Shown here one piece after another: positions 51,401-64,000 of a DNA stretch of 64,000 nucleotides (positions within the stretch are counted from its first letter, which is position 1; each line of letters starts with the position of its first letter). The position numbers and the translations under genes are program-made. The stretch is from Typha latifolia (lineage: Eukaryota; Streptophyta; Magnoliopsida; Poales; Typhaceae), in contig CM034113.1 of NCBI GenBank assembly GCA_019914945.1, forward strand, positions 8,660,850 through 8,724,849. Direction: 5' to 3'. The notes below the pieces were generated by a model. The model did not search any database and was not told the DNA's origin. It worked only from the letters and a program-made list of their open reading frames with translations.

Positions 51401-54400
51401 AGGAGATCTGAAGTACTTGCCCCTGAGAATCTTGAAAACATGTGGACAAAAGGAAGGAACTACAAAAAGAAGAGTGCCAATCTCTCTAAAGCAGGACTTC
51501 CAACCGGACTAGTAAAAAGTTCTTTCCGAGGTGTGGATGACACTATAAATACAGGAGCCACAAGGAAGGAATTATCAACCAGTTTAAATGAAAGAATTAC
51601 CCGCATAGATGATAAATATATGGTTAATTTAATGCATCTATCTGATAACAATACGCGGTCAAAAGTAGTGACAAATAACAGGCCACATGATTCCATAGAT
51701 CTTATCAGTGAGAAATCTACGGAGGGGCCTTATTTTTGTGATGATGGTCGAGAAAGTTCGTCAAAGATATCAAAAAGCAGGAAAGGTCAGATAAAGCGAT
51801 CAAGCAGCACCTCTGATATTAACACGACATTTATGAGCAAAAGTGGTGAAACTATTGCTTCCCTGGAAAACACGAATCTTAGCAAGCATAAAGAAGAGCA
51901 TATTTCTGAATTTGCTTCACATAGTGAGGGTTCCTTGCATATTCCAAAGATTAGGTGCCGGGTGAGAATTTCTTACAATATGCCATGTTGTTTATGACTT
52001 TGTTTCTGTGAATGCATTTGAATCCTCTTGTAATTTCTGTATAATAAAAGTTTAACTATTGTGCTTAAAATTTCTTTGCAGGTTGTTGGAGCATATTTTG
52101 AGAAGCTTGGATCGAAATCTTTTGCAGTTTATTCAATTGCTGTAACTGATGTAACTAACGCAGATAACGAGACCTGGTTTGTGAAAAGAAGGCATGCTTT
52201 CTCTAGACATCCTTCAAGGCTTTACATAAATTTGCCATCCATTCTTTAATTCTTATGCTGGAGAGAAACTTACTCATCACATACTACAAACTAAATTTTT
52301 TGCTTACACTGTGTATTGGCACAAGATTGACTTCTTGGTAATCGAGTTTCAGGCCTGAAGCGTTAATCTTGTTTTATATGAAGGACATACATAAATCTCT
52401 TCTGTGATGCATTCTTAGAGAATGAAGGCCAATGATATCTGATATTATTAGTTAACGTGAATGTTGTATGAAGTAACAAAAAACTCAAAAAAGTATCACA
52501 AAACTATATTTCATTGTCTGCTGTGTATTTAGCAACTTATTATATCTTATATGTTGGTAACCCTTAACTTCGATTTGCAGATATCGAAATTTTGAGCGTT
52601 TGCATCGTCAGCTAAAAGAGATACCTAATTATTCATTACATTTGCCTCCAAAGAGGTTTCTTTCGTCCAGTATTGATGATTATTTTGTGCATCAGCGGTG
52701 TATTCTTCTAGACAAATATCTCCAAGTATGCTTGGACTGTCTCTCACATAATTTTGGAATAAATTTGGGCAAGCTTGACATTATTCTGATTCATTTTGCA
52801 GGACCTCTTGTCTATAGCGAATTTAGCAGAGCAGCATGAAGTCTGGGACTTTTTAAGTGCTTCTTCAAAGGTATGAACTTGATTTTATGTCAGAGGAGTT
52901 AGCGAAAGGACAGTTTTATCTTCAGACAGCTTTTACTTTCTTCAGATAGTTATCCCTTTTCTCTGTTTGCAGAATTACTCATTTGGAAAATCTACCTCAG
53001 TTATGAAAACATTGGCAGGTAAGCATGTAGTTTTTTAATTCTCTTGTACCTAGATGCACTAATTAATAAGTTCCTTCATCAATTTTATAATAAGGAGATG
53101 GCTCTGGCCATATTACTAGTTTCAGCCTTTATTTAATCTGCTGTGGTGATAGGAAACTTGGGTTATGCTATAAAAGTCATTGCCTTGTCCATTGGGTATT
53201 TTATTTTTTTATTTATTTGAAAAGATCCATTGTTTATTTACTTATTTATCTTTTATATGTCTAGTTGCTTTGAGAAAGCTGATATCCTCTAGTAGACCAT
53301 TGTTTTTATGCTACAAGAATTTGGGACCTGCTTGGCTTAATATGGAGGGGTCTTTCCTTTTCCTTCTCAATCTGCAATCAGAAATAAATGGACTCAAGTA
53401 AAGGATATGAGTATAGCAGCAATAGTCAATTTCCTGCAACTGTGCCTTTTAATACAGGCTACAGCTAATAATCTTTTATGGCTTTATCTCCTTAATATAT
53501 GTTTGTTCACCGCAGGTCCATTTCCTCTTGTGCTTGTTTGTGCCTTAGAGATAACATAACTTCCTGTTAAATGAATTCTCTTCCTCACTCGCTAGAGACT
53601 TTTCATGTCTAGATAATTTGAGAGGCTTCCTTTGTTAGCATGTGCCTAATCAGTACAATTAGGTTTATCACCAATATAGTTATCTAACATACTATGTTTT
53701 TTAAGAGGCCCATATATTGTTGCTTAAATTTGCCTCCTTTCGGAGTATTTCTAGAAGGTTTTGACTCAGATAGACAAGCTGTTGTGTGTTTGTCTTCAGC
53801 CCATCAATTGTGCTTTTTCAATCAAAAATTGTGCTCTATTATATATCCCTTGGATGGCACTGATGCTACTTTCTCAATTTTATCTGTTTTTAGGTTTGGA
53901 TGACACTGATGCTATTTTCTCAATTTTATCTGTTTTTGGCAAGTTAAAAAAGTTGTGCATGGTATACTTCAGAGTCTAATATTCGAATCTGTCATTCTGC
54001 TTAAACAAAAATTCTTGTCAATTGTCTTTTAAGGAGTGCTATCTCTTATTTCTACATTGATACTTGTGGAATTTTAAACGATTCATCTTCTTTTTCTAAA
54101 ATAAAATATTGATGCAACAGTTAATGTAGATGATGCTATGGACGATATTGTTCGCCAGTTTAAAGGTGTTTCAGATGGTCTCAAGCGTAAAGTTGTTGGC
54201 TCATCACCATCTCAGTTATCTTCTTCCCCATCAGTGGAGAAGAGCTTGGCACTCTCCTGGAATGAGGAGGACCTAAATAAGCACAGTCCAGTTTTTAGTA
54301 ATATTGAAACTTCTCGTAGCTTGTCTGATGATGAAAGCCATTATGAAGACCGTCCTTTGGCAGTAAACAACGGGTGGCATTCAGATAATGAGTTGAACTC

Positions 54401-57400
54401 CAAAGAGTTTCCACCACGTATTGTCAAACGTATTGAGGAATCTTCTAGTTTGGAATCTCAGAGAAGCCAACAATTAGACAAATTTGATAGGACCAATTTG
54501 GATGCTCCAAAAGCATTTTTATCTCTGGGTTCAAATGAAGATCCTACTGGAATGCCACCTGGGGTACTACTTGCTCATAACTTTATCAATTTAGGTTTTC
54601 TTCCTGATTTCATGTCACTTGCCTTCTCTTTCACTCATTTCATATACTTAACCACACTTAGTTAAGCTTGTAAATTCTGTTATAGAAGATTTGTACTTGA
54701 GGCGGTGTATTTGCTTAACTTCACTAGTCATCCACTCGTATAAGGTAATAATGTCTGACAAAGTAAACAAATTACATGGGAAGTTCAAACATGCCTTAAC
54801 ATTCTGTCCTGAAACTTGATATTTTTGTACTAAGGAGTATGATATATCTAGATGTGTTTCTCTTGGATATTCCATACTTCCATGGATCAATTTGTGATCA
54901 TTTATCTTAGCAAACAAAACTAATCAAGTTTTATGTAATTTTGCGCTTGGAGTCCAAGCTAGTAGTGAAAGGGAATTGTTTATGAATTTAAGATGGATAA
55001 ATAAATCTAATTCCTATTTGGTCAGATGGATAATATCTCATCCTTCCTAGTCCAAACTCACAACTTATTTGTTGAACTAAAAGGGTCCAGCTTTGAGAAC
55101 TCCATCGGTCCCATTGTATCCTTCTAAAACTGAAGTGAAAATTACTGCAATAGTTTCTGAACAGGAAGCATACTTTATATATTTTGCCTTACTTCCCAAG
55201 GATATATCCAGTCCGTAATAAAACATATAATATTTCATGGATCATCTGAACTCTTTTTATGCCAATATTTATTATGTAATCGCTTGGGCACTTATATCAT
55301 TCCTTATGCTTTACCTTGGTTTTCTGCAGTGGACGCCTCCAAATGTTAGTGTGCCATTGTTGAATCTCGTTGACAAGATATTCCAACTGAAACGGAGAGG
55401 TTGGCTGAGGTCTGCTACATATCTAATTTACTATATCATATTTTCTCAGATTTGCTCATCTACTCAAGTCATATCATGACATTGACTCTTAACATTTCCT
55501 GTAAAGTACTATATGAGATATTTATAACTGTAATGAGTTTTATTTGATGAACCTTGATTCTGCATAATGTCTTTTATTGATCTGAGCATTTAGGAAGCTT
55601 CTGCTAATTTCTTTTAGTACCTTGAACTGTGAAGATTAGAAGTTCATATGAACTTTGTATGCCTTGCAGAAGACAGGTTTTTTGGATCTCAAAACAAATT
55701 TTGCAGTTGATGATGGAAGATGCAATTGATGATTGGATTATAAGGCATATCCATTGGCTTCGAAGGGGTGATATCATTGCACAAGGAATTCGTTGGATTC
55801 AAGATGTAAGGAGAAATTTATTCCATGCTTACCGTTTAGGCAGAAGAATATTTAATTTTTCAAAATCAATACCTCTGTAAATTCTTGTTATGTTCTAGCT
55901 ACTACAAATATAAGCACAATTCATTTTCCATTGTTTCCTGTGGACCGTTGGTGGTTAACCTAACATATTGTGGTTCTAAGAGTTTTTTCAGGTGTAATTA
56001 AGTTGTCCAAAAAATCTCTTTTATGCATCAAAGACCCATTTTTCATACATGGATGCTAACAGAACTTGGCATGAAACGGACTACACTTATGCACGTATGT
56101 TTTCCCTTTCTAAATTTTTAGAATATCAGGGATGTTGTATGACATTTCTGATACATCACTCATAAACTTGAGGTGTGCGCAATTACATAAGCATTTTAAA
56201 TCTGTTGTATATCTAGCATTTGTTAATTCTATTGCATGCATTTTTCTAGGATTGTTTTAGCTCGGTACTCATTTGTTGCATGTATACCACATGGACAAGT
56301 CTAATTCTATATTGATAGTATATGTGGCTGCTTTTGAATATTTAGTTTGTTTCTATTTTGTGCTATTTCTGTGTCACTTATCACATTTTCTGTACTCTGC
56401 TGCAAACTTTGCAATATTATTTTGTACTTCCATGATTCTTTACCATCCATCTGTCTTGGGATAAACATTGGTCCATATTTACATCTCTGTCTAAATTAAA
56501 ATTGTTTTTATTCCTAGTATTATACGCCACATCTCGTTGTGAAAATAGTGATTGTCTGATGAGCTTTTATGTAGATATGGAACTATTGTGTCATTTCTGT
56601 GTAAACCAAGCTATACTATGATATAGTAAATTTGCTATAGTATCCACAGATCTGTTTTCTCTCTCCATATGCGAAATGAACAAATGTTGACATTCCCTTT
56701 TTAATATGGTCCTTTCTATAATTCAATTTCACAGGTTCTCTGGCCTAATGGCACATTCTTTACAAGGTTAGAGAGCTTTCAAGGGAGGACAGAAAAAAAT
56801 CAATTCAATGAGAAACAAAGTGTAAATATATATGATGATAAGGCCAGTAGGCCGAGCTCTTTCGAGCTGCAGCTTGAGGCATCTCGTAGAGCAAGTGATG
56901 TTAAGAAAATGTTACTTGGTGAGACAATCTTCTTCCATGGTTTTTCGGTGCTTTCTATTTTTACATATCAGTTCCAACACTTATTACCTTCATTGACAGG
57001 CATGTTGTTAAGCATCATGTGTTTTCTGGTCTATCTGATAACACTTGATTTGATAAGGAATGTTACACTTAAAAAAGCTGAATGCAGGAAAACAATCTAT
57101 GTAGCAAATGCAAATAGATGAAGCTGTAGATTAAGGTGTCATATGGCTTGGTGAGTATTGGAGAACCACCTCAGTCTGGCTATACACTAAGCACACCACA
57201 TTCTGGCTGGAATTATTCATAGGCAGAGTAGTATGCCACCAAGCACATATTATGCCATTAAGCTATCTAGATGGGGTGTGTGAGTTGCAATTGAGACCTT
57301 GGTTAGGAGTAACAGCTTTGCTTATCTTGTTGCATTATCATAGGCCAGAATTGGGTTCTGCTAGTTTGGATGTGGTATGAGATCATAGATATGCTAATTA

Positions 57401-57824
57401 GACGTGTTTTTTTTCCCATATCCATATTTTGTTTTCATAGGGAATCAGTCCATGACTATCTTGCTATGTTAGTATGACAAGTTTAACTGACATGAACAGC
57501 CGTTTCCAGATGGAGCCCCAACTGCATTAGTCAGCTTAATTGGGCATAATCAGTACCGACGCTGCGCAAGGGACATCTATTACTTTCTCCAGGTAAGCCA
57601 TCTAATATTTTTCAGTATATATATGATACTAGGAATCCTAGAGTGTAACCTGTTCAATAGTTGTCTCTGAGAGAATATATGTTGTGATGCAGTCTACTGT
57701 CTGTGTCAAGCAGCTTGCATACACTACGCTGGAACTGGTGCTTGTTTCTGTGTTCCCAGAGCTACGTGAACTAATTACAGAAATTCATGAAAAGGCACGT
57801 ACTCAAGTCAGTTTAAAAGAATGA
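48468..57824 (+). CDS. PXA-PX-nexin-C sorting nexin family protein
   Basis: Fifteen exons join in phase: 48468-48567, 49572-49974, 50069-50246, 50336-50475, 51097-51961, 52082-52191, 52581-52725, 52802-52870, 52973-53018, 54121-54563, 55330-55409, 55670-55805, 56735-56918, 57510-57592 and 57693-57824, giving 1037 residues. Two hydrophobic segments near residues 18-33 and 43-58 probably anchor the N-terminus in a membrane. A PXA domain spans about 100-275. A PX domain at about 563-680 has VVGAYFEKLG and the phosphoinositide-binding RRYRNFERLH, followed by LPPKRF. A nexin-C domain near 868-1000 includes WTPPNVSVPLLNLVD just before it and RGIRW-like sequence. Related proteins (animal SNX13/14/19/25, plant homologues) act at endosome, ER or vacuole membranes. 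The intron at 52192-52580 is a GC-AG intron. Plant members are poorly characterised. Confidence 0.9.
53850..53941. repeat. 46-bp tandem duplication in sorting-nexin intron 9
   Basis: Two adjacent copies start TTGGATGGCACTGATGCT and TTGGATGACACTGATGCT. They differ at only a few bases. Confidence 0.85.
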
Positions 57825-59689
57825 ACAGAGTTCAGTTGGAATTTGTAGATATTGGCATCGCTCAGACAGATTACCAGCTATTAAAGAGCACATAAACATG
57901 CACAAACTTCGAAGGCTGTCCGCTTAGTTAGCAGTTGTAGACTCCCACTACTGGTCCACATTTTCGGTTACTTACTGTGCATAAATGAAAGTTGAGGCGA
58001 TTCTTGGATTTGGGATGGTACTGTTTATCCCTTTCAAAACTGTACAGTTGTGTATAAAAGTCCTGTATTTATTTCTTCTTTCTCCCAGCTGCAGAAGATG
58101 AATGAGGATAGTTGATATGGAAGCAAAGGCATAGAGTTATCTAGGTATTGAGTTGTCATAGGTGTTGGATGTTGTCACATTCTTTTATTTAAATTTGTTT
58201 CTTGAGGTTTCCATGTGTGAAGTGCAAGTAGTGAGTTTTCATATGGATACTATTAACAAACCAATTGCATACATAGTTCAATGAACAAGTAGGCAGTCTA
58301 TTCATATATCAATTTTTCTTTGCTCCAGTTCTTTTCTTTTCTTTTGTTTTATTTTTTGTTGAGAAAATTCTTTGCTCCAGTTCGGCAGTTCCATTCGCTC
58401 CGATGTGGAGTTATCTTTAAGCTGCAGTCGTACTGTTTCTTATTTCCTTTCTGCTACTATGAGTCATCCACGACAGCTGCCACTAATTTTGATAGCTTAT
58501 AGTTTCAATGCATCAATGTTTGTCCATAATTTTATATGACAGGATACCAATTTTGTTGTTGAACTTTGAAGAGTCTACAAAGGCGAACAGGATGGATGTG
58601 CCTTGGCCACCGACTGCATTTACGTTGGTCGTCTCTACCTTATCAATTCAGTCAAATATATAAGCTGGGGTTTCGGTTTTAGACTAAATAAACTTGTGGT
58701 TTGAGTTTAAGACAACTGGTGCATTTGACATACTTGGCTTCTCTGATTAAAATAAGAGTCTGAATTCCTTGTTGCTTTCACACACTCTGTCGTATCTCAG
58801 GCATCAGTTTTCTTAGGAGATCGAATTGGGAAGTGTACCGTCTCATTAGTCTCATTCCATTGTACTGGTACAAAGATTTCAATCCAAACCACAAAAAAAA
58901 AGGGCCTCATGGTACGTTTAGTGGTGGATTAAAAATAATTTTGGCCTTAGTGAAATCTAAGATTCTTTTTAATAGTACGAGCTCTTACGTTAATCATATA
59001 CAAGACAAAAAGGTCAAGTCTCCCCGATATATAAATTAGATAATTAATCTTTTTTAAGAAATGGATTACAATGAACTGTCATCAAATACCAACGTTGTCC
59101 ACCGAGAAATCGATCTCTTTTTCCTCACCCACGTGGTCAATTCTGCAATGGTGCTGCGTAAGACTGGCCAAATCGGGAAAGAAATCTACGAGGCAACCCA
59201 ATGAACAATAATATCCAATGAAATAAATCTAGAACTAGAAGAAGTCATATCTCTCGTTATAAAATATGGCTAATAAGAATAGCTTTTTGGTCCAGTATAA
59301 AACAAACTTCTACCGAGTAGGGAATTTTGGTTTGAAACTAAGCCTTAAACTCAATTAGTCAGTATTTTTTTAGTTTTAATTTATTAAAAAATAAACTTAA
59401 TTAGATATAAAAAAATAAAAAATAATAATTATTATATCAATTTAGGAGTCTATAAATTAGTTAAGGAGCGATCCCTAAACTCAAAGCAAACACGGCCTAA
59501 ATTTCTGCCTCATTCCCAGTTGTTCTGACCAACACGAAAGAACCGTTCTTATCGTTCTCACTAATAACTTTTGTTTAAAGAGTTCACAAGAATCTCCTGA
59601 TTACAATCACTTATGTGACAATGTAATTATTACATCTAAGTCTCCAATCTCTTCAAAGTACAATTACTTTGGAATTCTAAATTTCTACA
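57825..59689. other. Intergenic region between the sorting-nexin and U-box genes
   Basis: The first 250 bases or so are the sorting-nexin 3' UTR. The rest is AT-rich. A GCAAACACGGCC at about 59487 resembles the end of Tourist-like elements, but no partner end is found. No gene is seen. Confidence 0.45.
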
Positions 59690-60946
59690 TCAAGGATACC
59701 TTGTTAACAAATAAGCATTAATACATGGTGAATTCTTCCACACCCCAGAGTGCAATCTGAGAACCCACCTAGCCTTTTCTTTCACACTTGTAGAACAATT
59801 AGCCTGCATCACAAAGCACAGCTTAGACACAGCCCCCACCCTCACCATCTCCTGCAACACCTCGCCTGTCGCCGAGTACCGGCAAATCGACAATAAGATC
59901 CTGACAGCCCGATCATCAGCGGACGGCGATGCACGCAGTATCCTCTTCGCCACCACGGCGATTCCCGCCGCATGCCCGACCAGCTCAGCCCTCCCATCTG
60001 CACATGAGCATAGATGGTCCAGTATGGCTAAGTCTAGCTCGGTTGTCCTCTTATCTGGTGAGGCTAATTCGAGCTCGATCACCTCCTTCATCGCGCCGGA
60101 TTCGATGATCTTGTCTCGGTTCCTTCCCCATGGACATGCATGCAATATCACATGTAATGCTGCCTTTGTCACTTGGTTAGATATCCGATCATGGATAAGA
60201 GAACTAACTGCTTTGAAGAAATCTAGCTTTAATCATTCTAATACCGCATCACTAGTGACCTCAATTATAGACTTCAACACAAGAGCAGCAGCAGCAGCAG
60301 TATTAGTAGTAGTAGTAGTAGTAGTAGTAGTAATCATCTCACTGTTATTGTTCGATCCATGCAGTAACACCCACGTGAGTTCATCGATTAGGTCAGAGTT
60401 GTTTGCTACTAGTATGGGCTTGAGTTCGTCCGGAGTGAGTCGAAGCGAGTGTAAAATACTTAGGCATAGCTCAACTCGATCGATATGGTTACTCCTGCGG
60501 CATGAAATGATCAATTCAGCCATGCATTCCGCTACGCCATGTTGCACCATGCAACGTCGGTTGCTCTCGCTCTCACCGACGAGAGCCGCCGCCGTTTTGA
60601 GGGAATTGAGCTGCTGCTGAGGGTCACAGAGGCCGCGGAGGAGATCGAGGACGGCACGGTTATCGAGGGGGGCCCTCGGGGTCGGGATGCGGTCGACGCC
60701 TCGAGATGCATTGGTGGTGCACCAGCTCTGGATCAGGCGGCGGAGGGTGTGGTTCGGGGTGACGCCGGAGGAGTTGGGGAAGAGCGGCTGGTTGGTGACC
60801 GGGCACGTCGTGTTGTGCTCGACGAAGATCCACCGTTCGATGCTGCGGCGGTCGTAGGTGATGCCGGTGATGGTGGTGACTGGGTCCTCCATGATTTGGA
60901 GAGAGATGGGGCAGATGAAGTAGTGAGGGATTTCAATTGAATCCAT
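59690..60946 (-). CDS. U-box E3 ubiquitin ligase (PUB22/23/24-type) with in-frame TGA
   Basis: On the minus strand, ATG at 60944-60946 opens MDSIEIPHYFICPISLQIM, the U-box start seen in PUB20-24. The U-box spans about residues 6-80 (DPVTTITGITYDRRSIERW, CPVTNQPL). Armadillo-like repeats follow. A TGA at 60233-60235 stops the frame at codon 238. Directly after it the same frame continues, without any base gain or loss, as LKLDFFKAV and then TKAALHVILHACPWG to a TAA/TGA-type end at 59690. The full frame would be 418 residues, normal for these intronless ligases, which ubiquitinate immune and drought-signalling targets. The arginine or tryptophan codon expected there has become TGA. Either the gene is a young pseudogene giving a U-box protein without its last ARM repeats, or the base is an assembly error. 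The poly-Thr and poly-Ala tract at 60287-60332 is microsatellite-encoded. Confidence 0.85.
60287..60332 (-). repeat. Coding trinucleotide repeats (ACT and GCT)
   Basis: On the minus strand about nine ACT codons and five GCT codons follow each other within the U-box gene, encoding runs of Thr and Ala. Confidence 0.9.
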
Positions 60947-61001
60947 TACTCTTGGAATAGTGATCAAGAGAAGAGGGAGTGGGGTTTGTTAACTGTATTA
61001 G

Positions 61002-61008
61002 TATATAT
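61002..61008 (-). promoter_or_regulatory. Candidate TATA box of the U-box gene
   Basis: A TATATA motif lies about 60 bases before the start codon on the minus strand. This would make the leader very short, so it is uncertain. Confidence 0.35.
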
Positions 61009-64000
61009 GGGTGCACGAGAAAGAGGAAGAGGAAATTAAGAAGGATTAATGGGTTATACGATAGGATCAATGCATGGAAACTTAGGAAGAATAAGAAGAA
61101 GAAGAGAGAAAAGGAGAGGAGACAAAATTCTGTTTGGCTAGGAAGTAGGAATCCAATACTTTGATCCTTCTTTGAATGGTCAAATAATTTGGCAGTTGCT
61201 TCCTTTGACTTCAAATTCATCTTGCCGACTAATTTATTTAAGCCCCATACACCAAGATTAGGTGACATTTTCTCATTCACTATTAATTTTAAATCGTTTT
61301 TTATCAATTAACAATATGCCTGGCATCGGCCACTTTAGATATCGTCTATTACGCTTCATTGACACTAATTTTCCATGTGTTAGAATTTCTATAGAGAATA
61401 GAAAAGTTTAAATATTTATAAACCAAGTTATCAAATATTTAGAAGAACAAATAATTTTAAGTTAACACTAACATAAAAATAGGGGTAAAATTTAAAGTGA
61501 GTTCTTCTTCTTCTTCTTCTTCTTCTTCTTCTTCATCTTTATTTTCTATTCTCCTACTATCTCCTGAAATGCATCATTTCATCTTGGGTGGGTTAGAAAA
61601 GATAAAAGAAGTTGGATATAACATATAATTTTTGGGTTATAAATTAGTTCGCCGTAATATTTTCTATAAATATTTGATAAAATATAGGGCTTAATTTGTA
61701 TATTTAAATTTTTTATTGGTAATATTATAAAAGGACTACTTGGAGGACCAATAATTCTCTAATCTACCAATTAATTTGACAGTTATTTTCACAGAGGAAG
61801 TCTTAAACCGGTCAACTCCTTTCAGAAGGCTTACGTGGCATCCTTTCTCATAGTCATAGATAGCCTTTTTCGTTTATACGAGAGAAATTCAATTTATCTT
61901 AACGAAGAGACGAGAATATCGTCAATATATCGCATTAATAGGAGGTAGACGTCGTGCGCTTCACGTGGGTTGCTTTCTTCTTGATTCCGCACTTTAGAAG
62001 TCGAGTCCGATGCGCGTCTCTTTCGCTCCGTCGGCGGCGAAATTAATTAATATTTTTTCTTTTTCAAATAACACCTTATGTTTTAGTTATTTTCACATTA
62101 ACACTTCGGTCTTTTAAGCTATTTGCAATTCGATTCCTTTTTCTTGTCTATAATTTTTATAGCACACTGTATGACTGACTACCTTTAACTCTACAAAAAT
62201 AAACCTAAGGGCAAGAGTAAGAGTATTTTAAGTTAAATGAAAGGGGAAAAAAATTTGACTAAATTTTTTGGCATTTTTAAAAAGTATTAGTTAGTTTAAT
62301 TACTCTCTCATCTTTCTCACTCTCGTATTTCATTTTCTTTTTCTTTTCATATTAAATACTCTCTCTCTCTCATATTCATCTCATCATCGCAACAATTTTC
62401 CTTTGTCATTGCTTGTTAGAGCCGTTGCCCTCGATATAATCCGCACCGTTTTTGTAACCCCACACCACAATCACAACAATCCTTGTACAAGTACTTTGAC
62501 TATTCAAACTCATTAAGAGTGAGGCGAATTAACATTTCACACCATATTTTTAGGGTTTTTATATTAAAGCCATTAGCTGCCGTTTTAATTGTTACAACTG
62601 GGGCAGGTGACAACTGCGTAGGTAAGGAAAAGAAAGAGGATGCAGTGACGACACGTGGAGGTGGAATGAGAAAGGTGTGAAATAGGAGGAGGAAGGAGAG
62701 AGATGTGGGGGGGGAGATGAAGATGACTAAGGAGAAAGAGGGGGAGGTGGATCTGATATCAAAGAGGTTGATGATGGCAGAAGTGATGGCAACTGATGGG
62801 GTGACAACAGTAGCAAGCGCCAAGGCTACCGGCTATGTGAGTAGTTGCGAAGATAAGGGACAAAAGAAGAGAGGAGGAATCCGATGACAATGAAGGTAGA
62901 GAGAAGGTTAACACTAGAAATGACTAGAGAAAAGAGAAGAAGAAGAGAGAGAGAAGAAAATTAGAAAAAGAAAAAAAAAAGTCTCCCCTCCTCTAGCCAC
63001 TCGAGCTAGGAGAATAAAGGGAGGGAAAATGTTGGGCAATAGCAAGGAAAGCCTCTTAAGATTCGAAAAGGAGCAACATAAACCCTAGCACAATGCTAGG
63101 GCTGACTATTGAAAGGAAACTGTGTGAGCAATTTCTAGATGTAATGAGAATATTATACTCCTTGTGGTGTATATTCATCTAATTGGACAAAGTGGTGAAA
63201 ATTTCCTTGATCCACATTCTAATTCCTTATAGTTCATTAAGAAACGTTATTAACCACATGAGAAACATGGTGAAAGCCAGGATATTACATCAACTTTACC
63301 GACTTAGACTACTTTTATGCAGTCTAATGTCCCCTAGATTAGCTCATCTGATTCATGTGATACTCGTTCTGAGATCAAGTTAGGTAAGTGATTCACCTAC
63401 CAATTTAAAAATTCAAAAAAATCTATCATATATTTTGATGCTCTTCCAAAATCTTTATGACATGACACTAACTAGAACAAGGTTGAAGGATGTCGTCCCA
63501 AACCTAAAGGCCAAGATAGTAGCAGAACTATACCGTTCCCAAGGCCTACCTAAGTTTTTCCATCAATGATGTTGGTAATATTTGTATCCAATGCTGAGCA
63601 TCTCATAAGTTATTACTATAGCAAAGATAGTTAATTCTTACTAATTAATTCATGAGTGAGTTCATCGGTTCGACTCTCCTGTAAATGTTGAGTAACTTTT
63701 CCTCGAAGCGTCGTATATGCATAATTTAGACTCATTATGGCTCGTTTCTTATAAGGGTTTGTTTAATTAACTAATCTATATTTTTAGGGAGAGTCTAATC
63801 TCTTATGCTAATCTTATAGCCTAAGTGCTTGGTTCATAATCAATATGAAAAGAAAAGCTGAGCATCTCACTTCTACAACACCGGCCAATCTACCATCTTT
63901 GAATCCTAATCTGATCCAATTTGTGATCCAATTTGTGTCCATGGCGATGGAAGACACCATCACCTCTAATCTTCTGCATCTTTACATGAAGCAATCAAAA
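61009..64000. other. Gene-free right end of the window
   Basis: I see no supported gene. It includes a CTT microsatellite at 61502-61534 lying between weakly inverted AT-rich arms (about 61405-61440 and 61665-61715). A purine-rich stretch of low complexity lies around 62640-62990, with AT-rich DNA to the end. Confidence 0.5.
61502..61534. repeat. (TTC)n microsatellite
   Basis: About eleven TTC units. Confidence 0.9.

Noticed and set aside
59280..59505. Tourist-like MITE ending in GCAAACACGGCC
   Set aside because: Only one end is recognisable; no matching inverted partner was found.
60539..60940. 133-codon plus-strand frame over the U-box region
   Set aside because: It is the antisense of the conserved U-box and ARM coding sequence.

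Overview
This window is nuclear DNA from a flowering plant, most likely a non-grass monocot. Genes are split by many GT-AG introns of about 0.1-2 kb, intergenic DNA is AT-rich, and microsatellites and decayed transposons are common. The families present (ACT-domain STY kinase, PRAF-type RCC1/FYVE protein, WNK kinase, IDA-like peptide, U-box ligase) are plant families. The U2 snRNA gene has a plant upstream sequence element and an RGCCCR-type site like the monocot-specific element. The species cannot be fixed from sequence alone.

Layout. 1-1.6 kb: promoter and leader. 1.7-14.2 kb (+): 15-exon ACT-domain protein kinase. 14.6-19.4 kb: intergenic, with gene relics, a G-box inverted repeat and the promoter of the next gene. 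19.6-25.1 kb (+): RCC1/FYVE/BRX protein that has lost the core of its PH domain. 26.2-29.5 kb (+): WNK kinase. 29.5-33.2 kb: intergenic, with a LINE relic. 33.7 kb (+): IDA-like peptide precursor. 36.5-36.7 kb (-): U2 snRNA. 38.7-46.5 kb (+): PHD-finger/polybromo-like repressor protein whose first exon may be an ATG only, followed by a 4.6 kb intron full of hAT, NLR and PRORP fragments. 46.7 kb (+): tRNA-Pro(AGG). 47.1-47.4 kb (-): unknown protein. 48.5-57.8 kb (+): PXA-PX-nexin-C sorting nexin. 59.7-60.9 kb (-): U-box E3 ligase interrupted by an in-frame TGA. 61-64 kb: no gene seen.

The genes do not form a pathway; this is an ordinary chromosomal arm segment. I modelled exons by hand from splice sites, reading phase and family resemblance, and every multi-exon model closes in phase from start to stop. 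I see no convincing new system. The best leads are the PH-less PRAF gene with its visible relic exon, the nonsense-interrupted U-box gene, the intron holding captured-gene fragments, and a MITE that fills another intron of the PHD gene.
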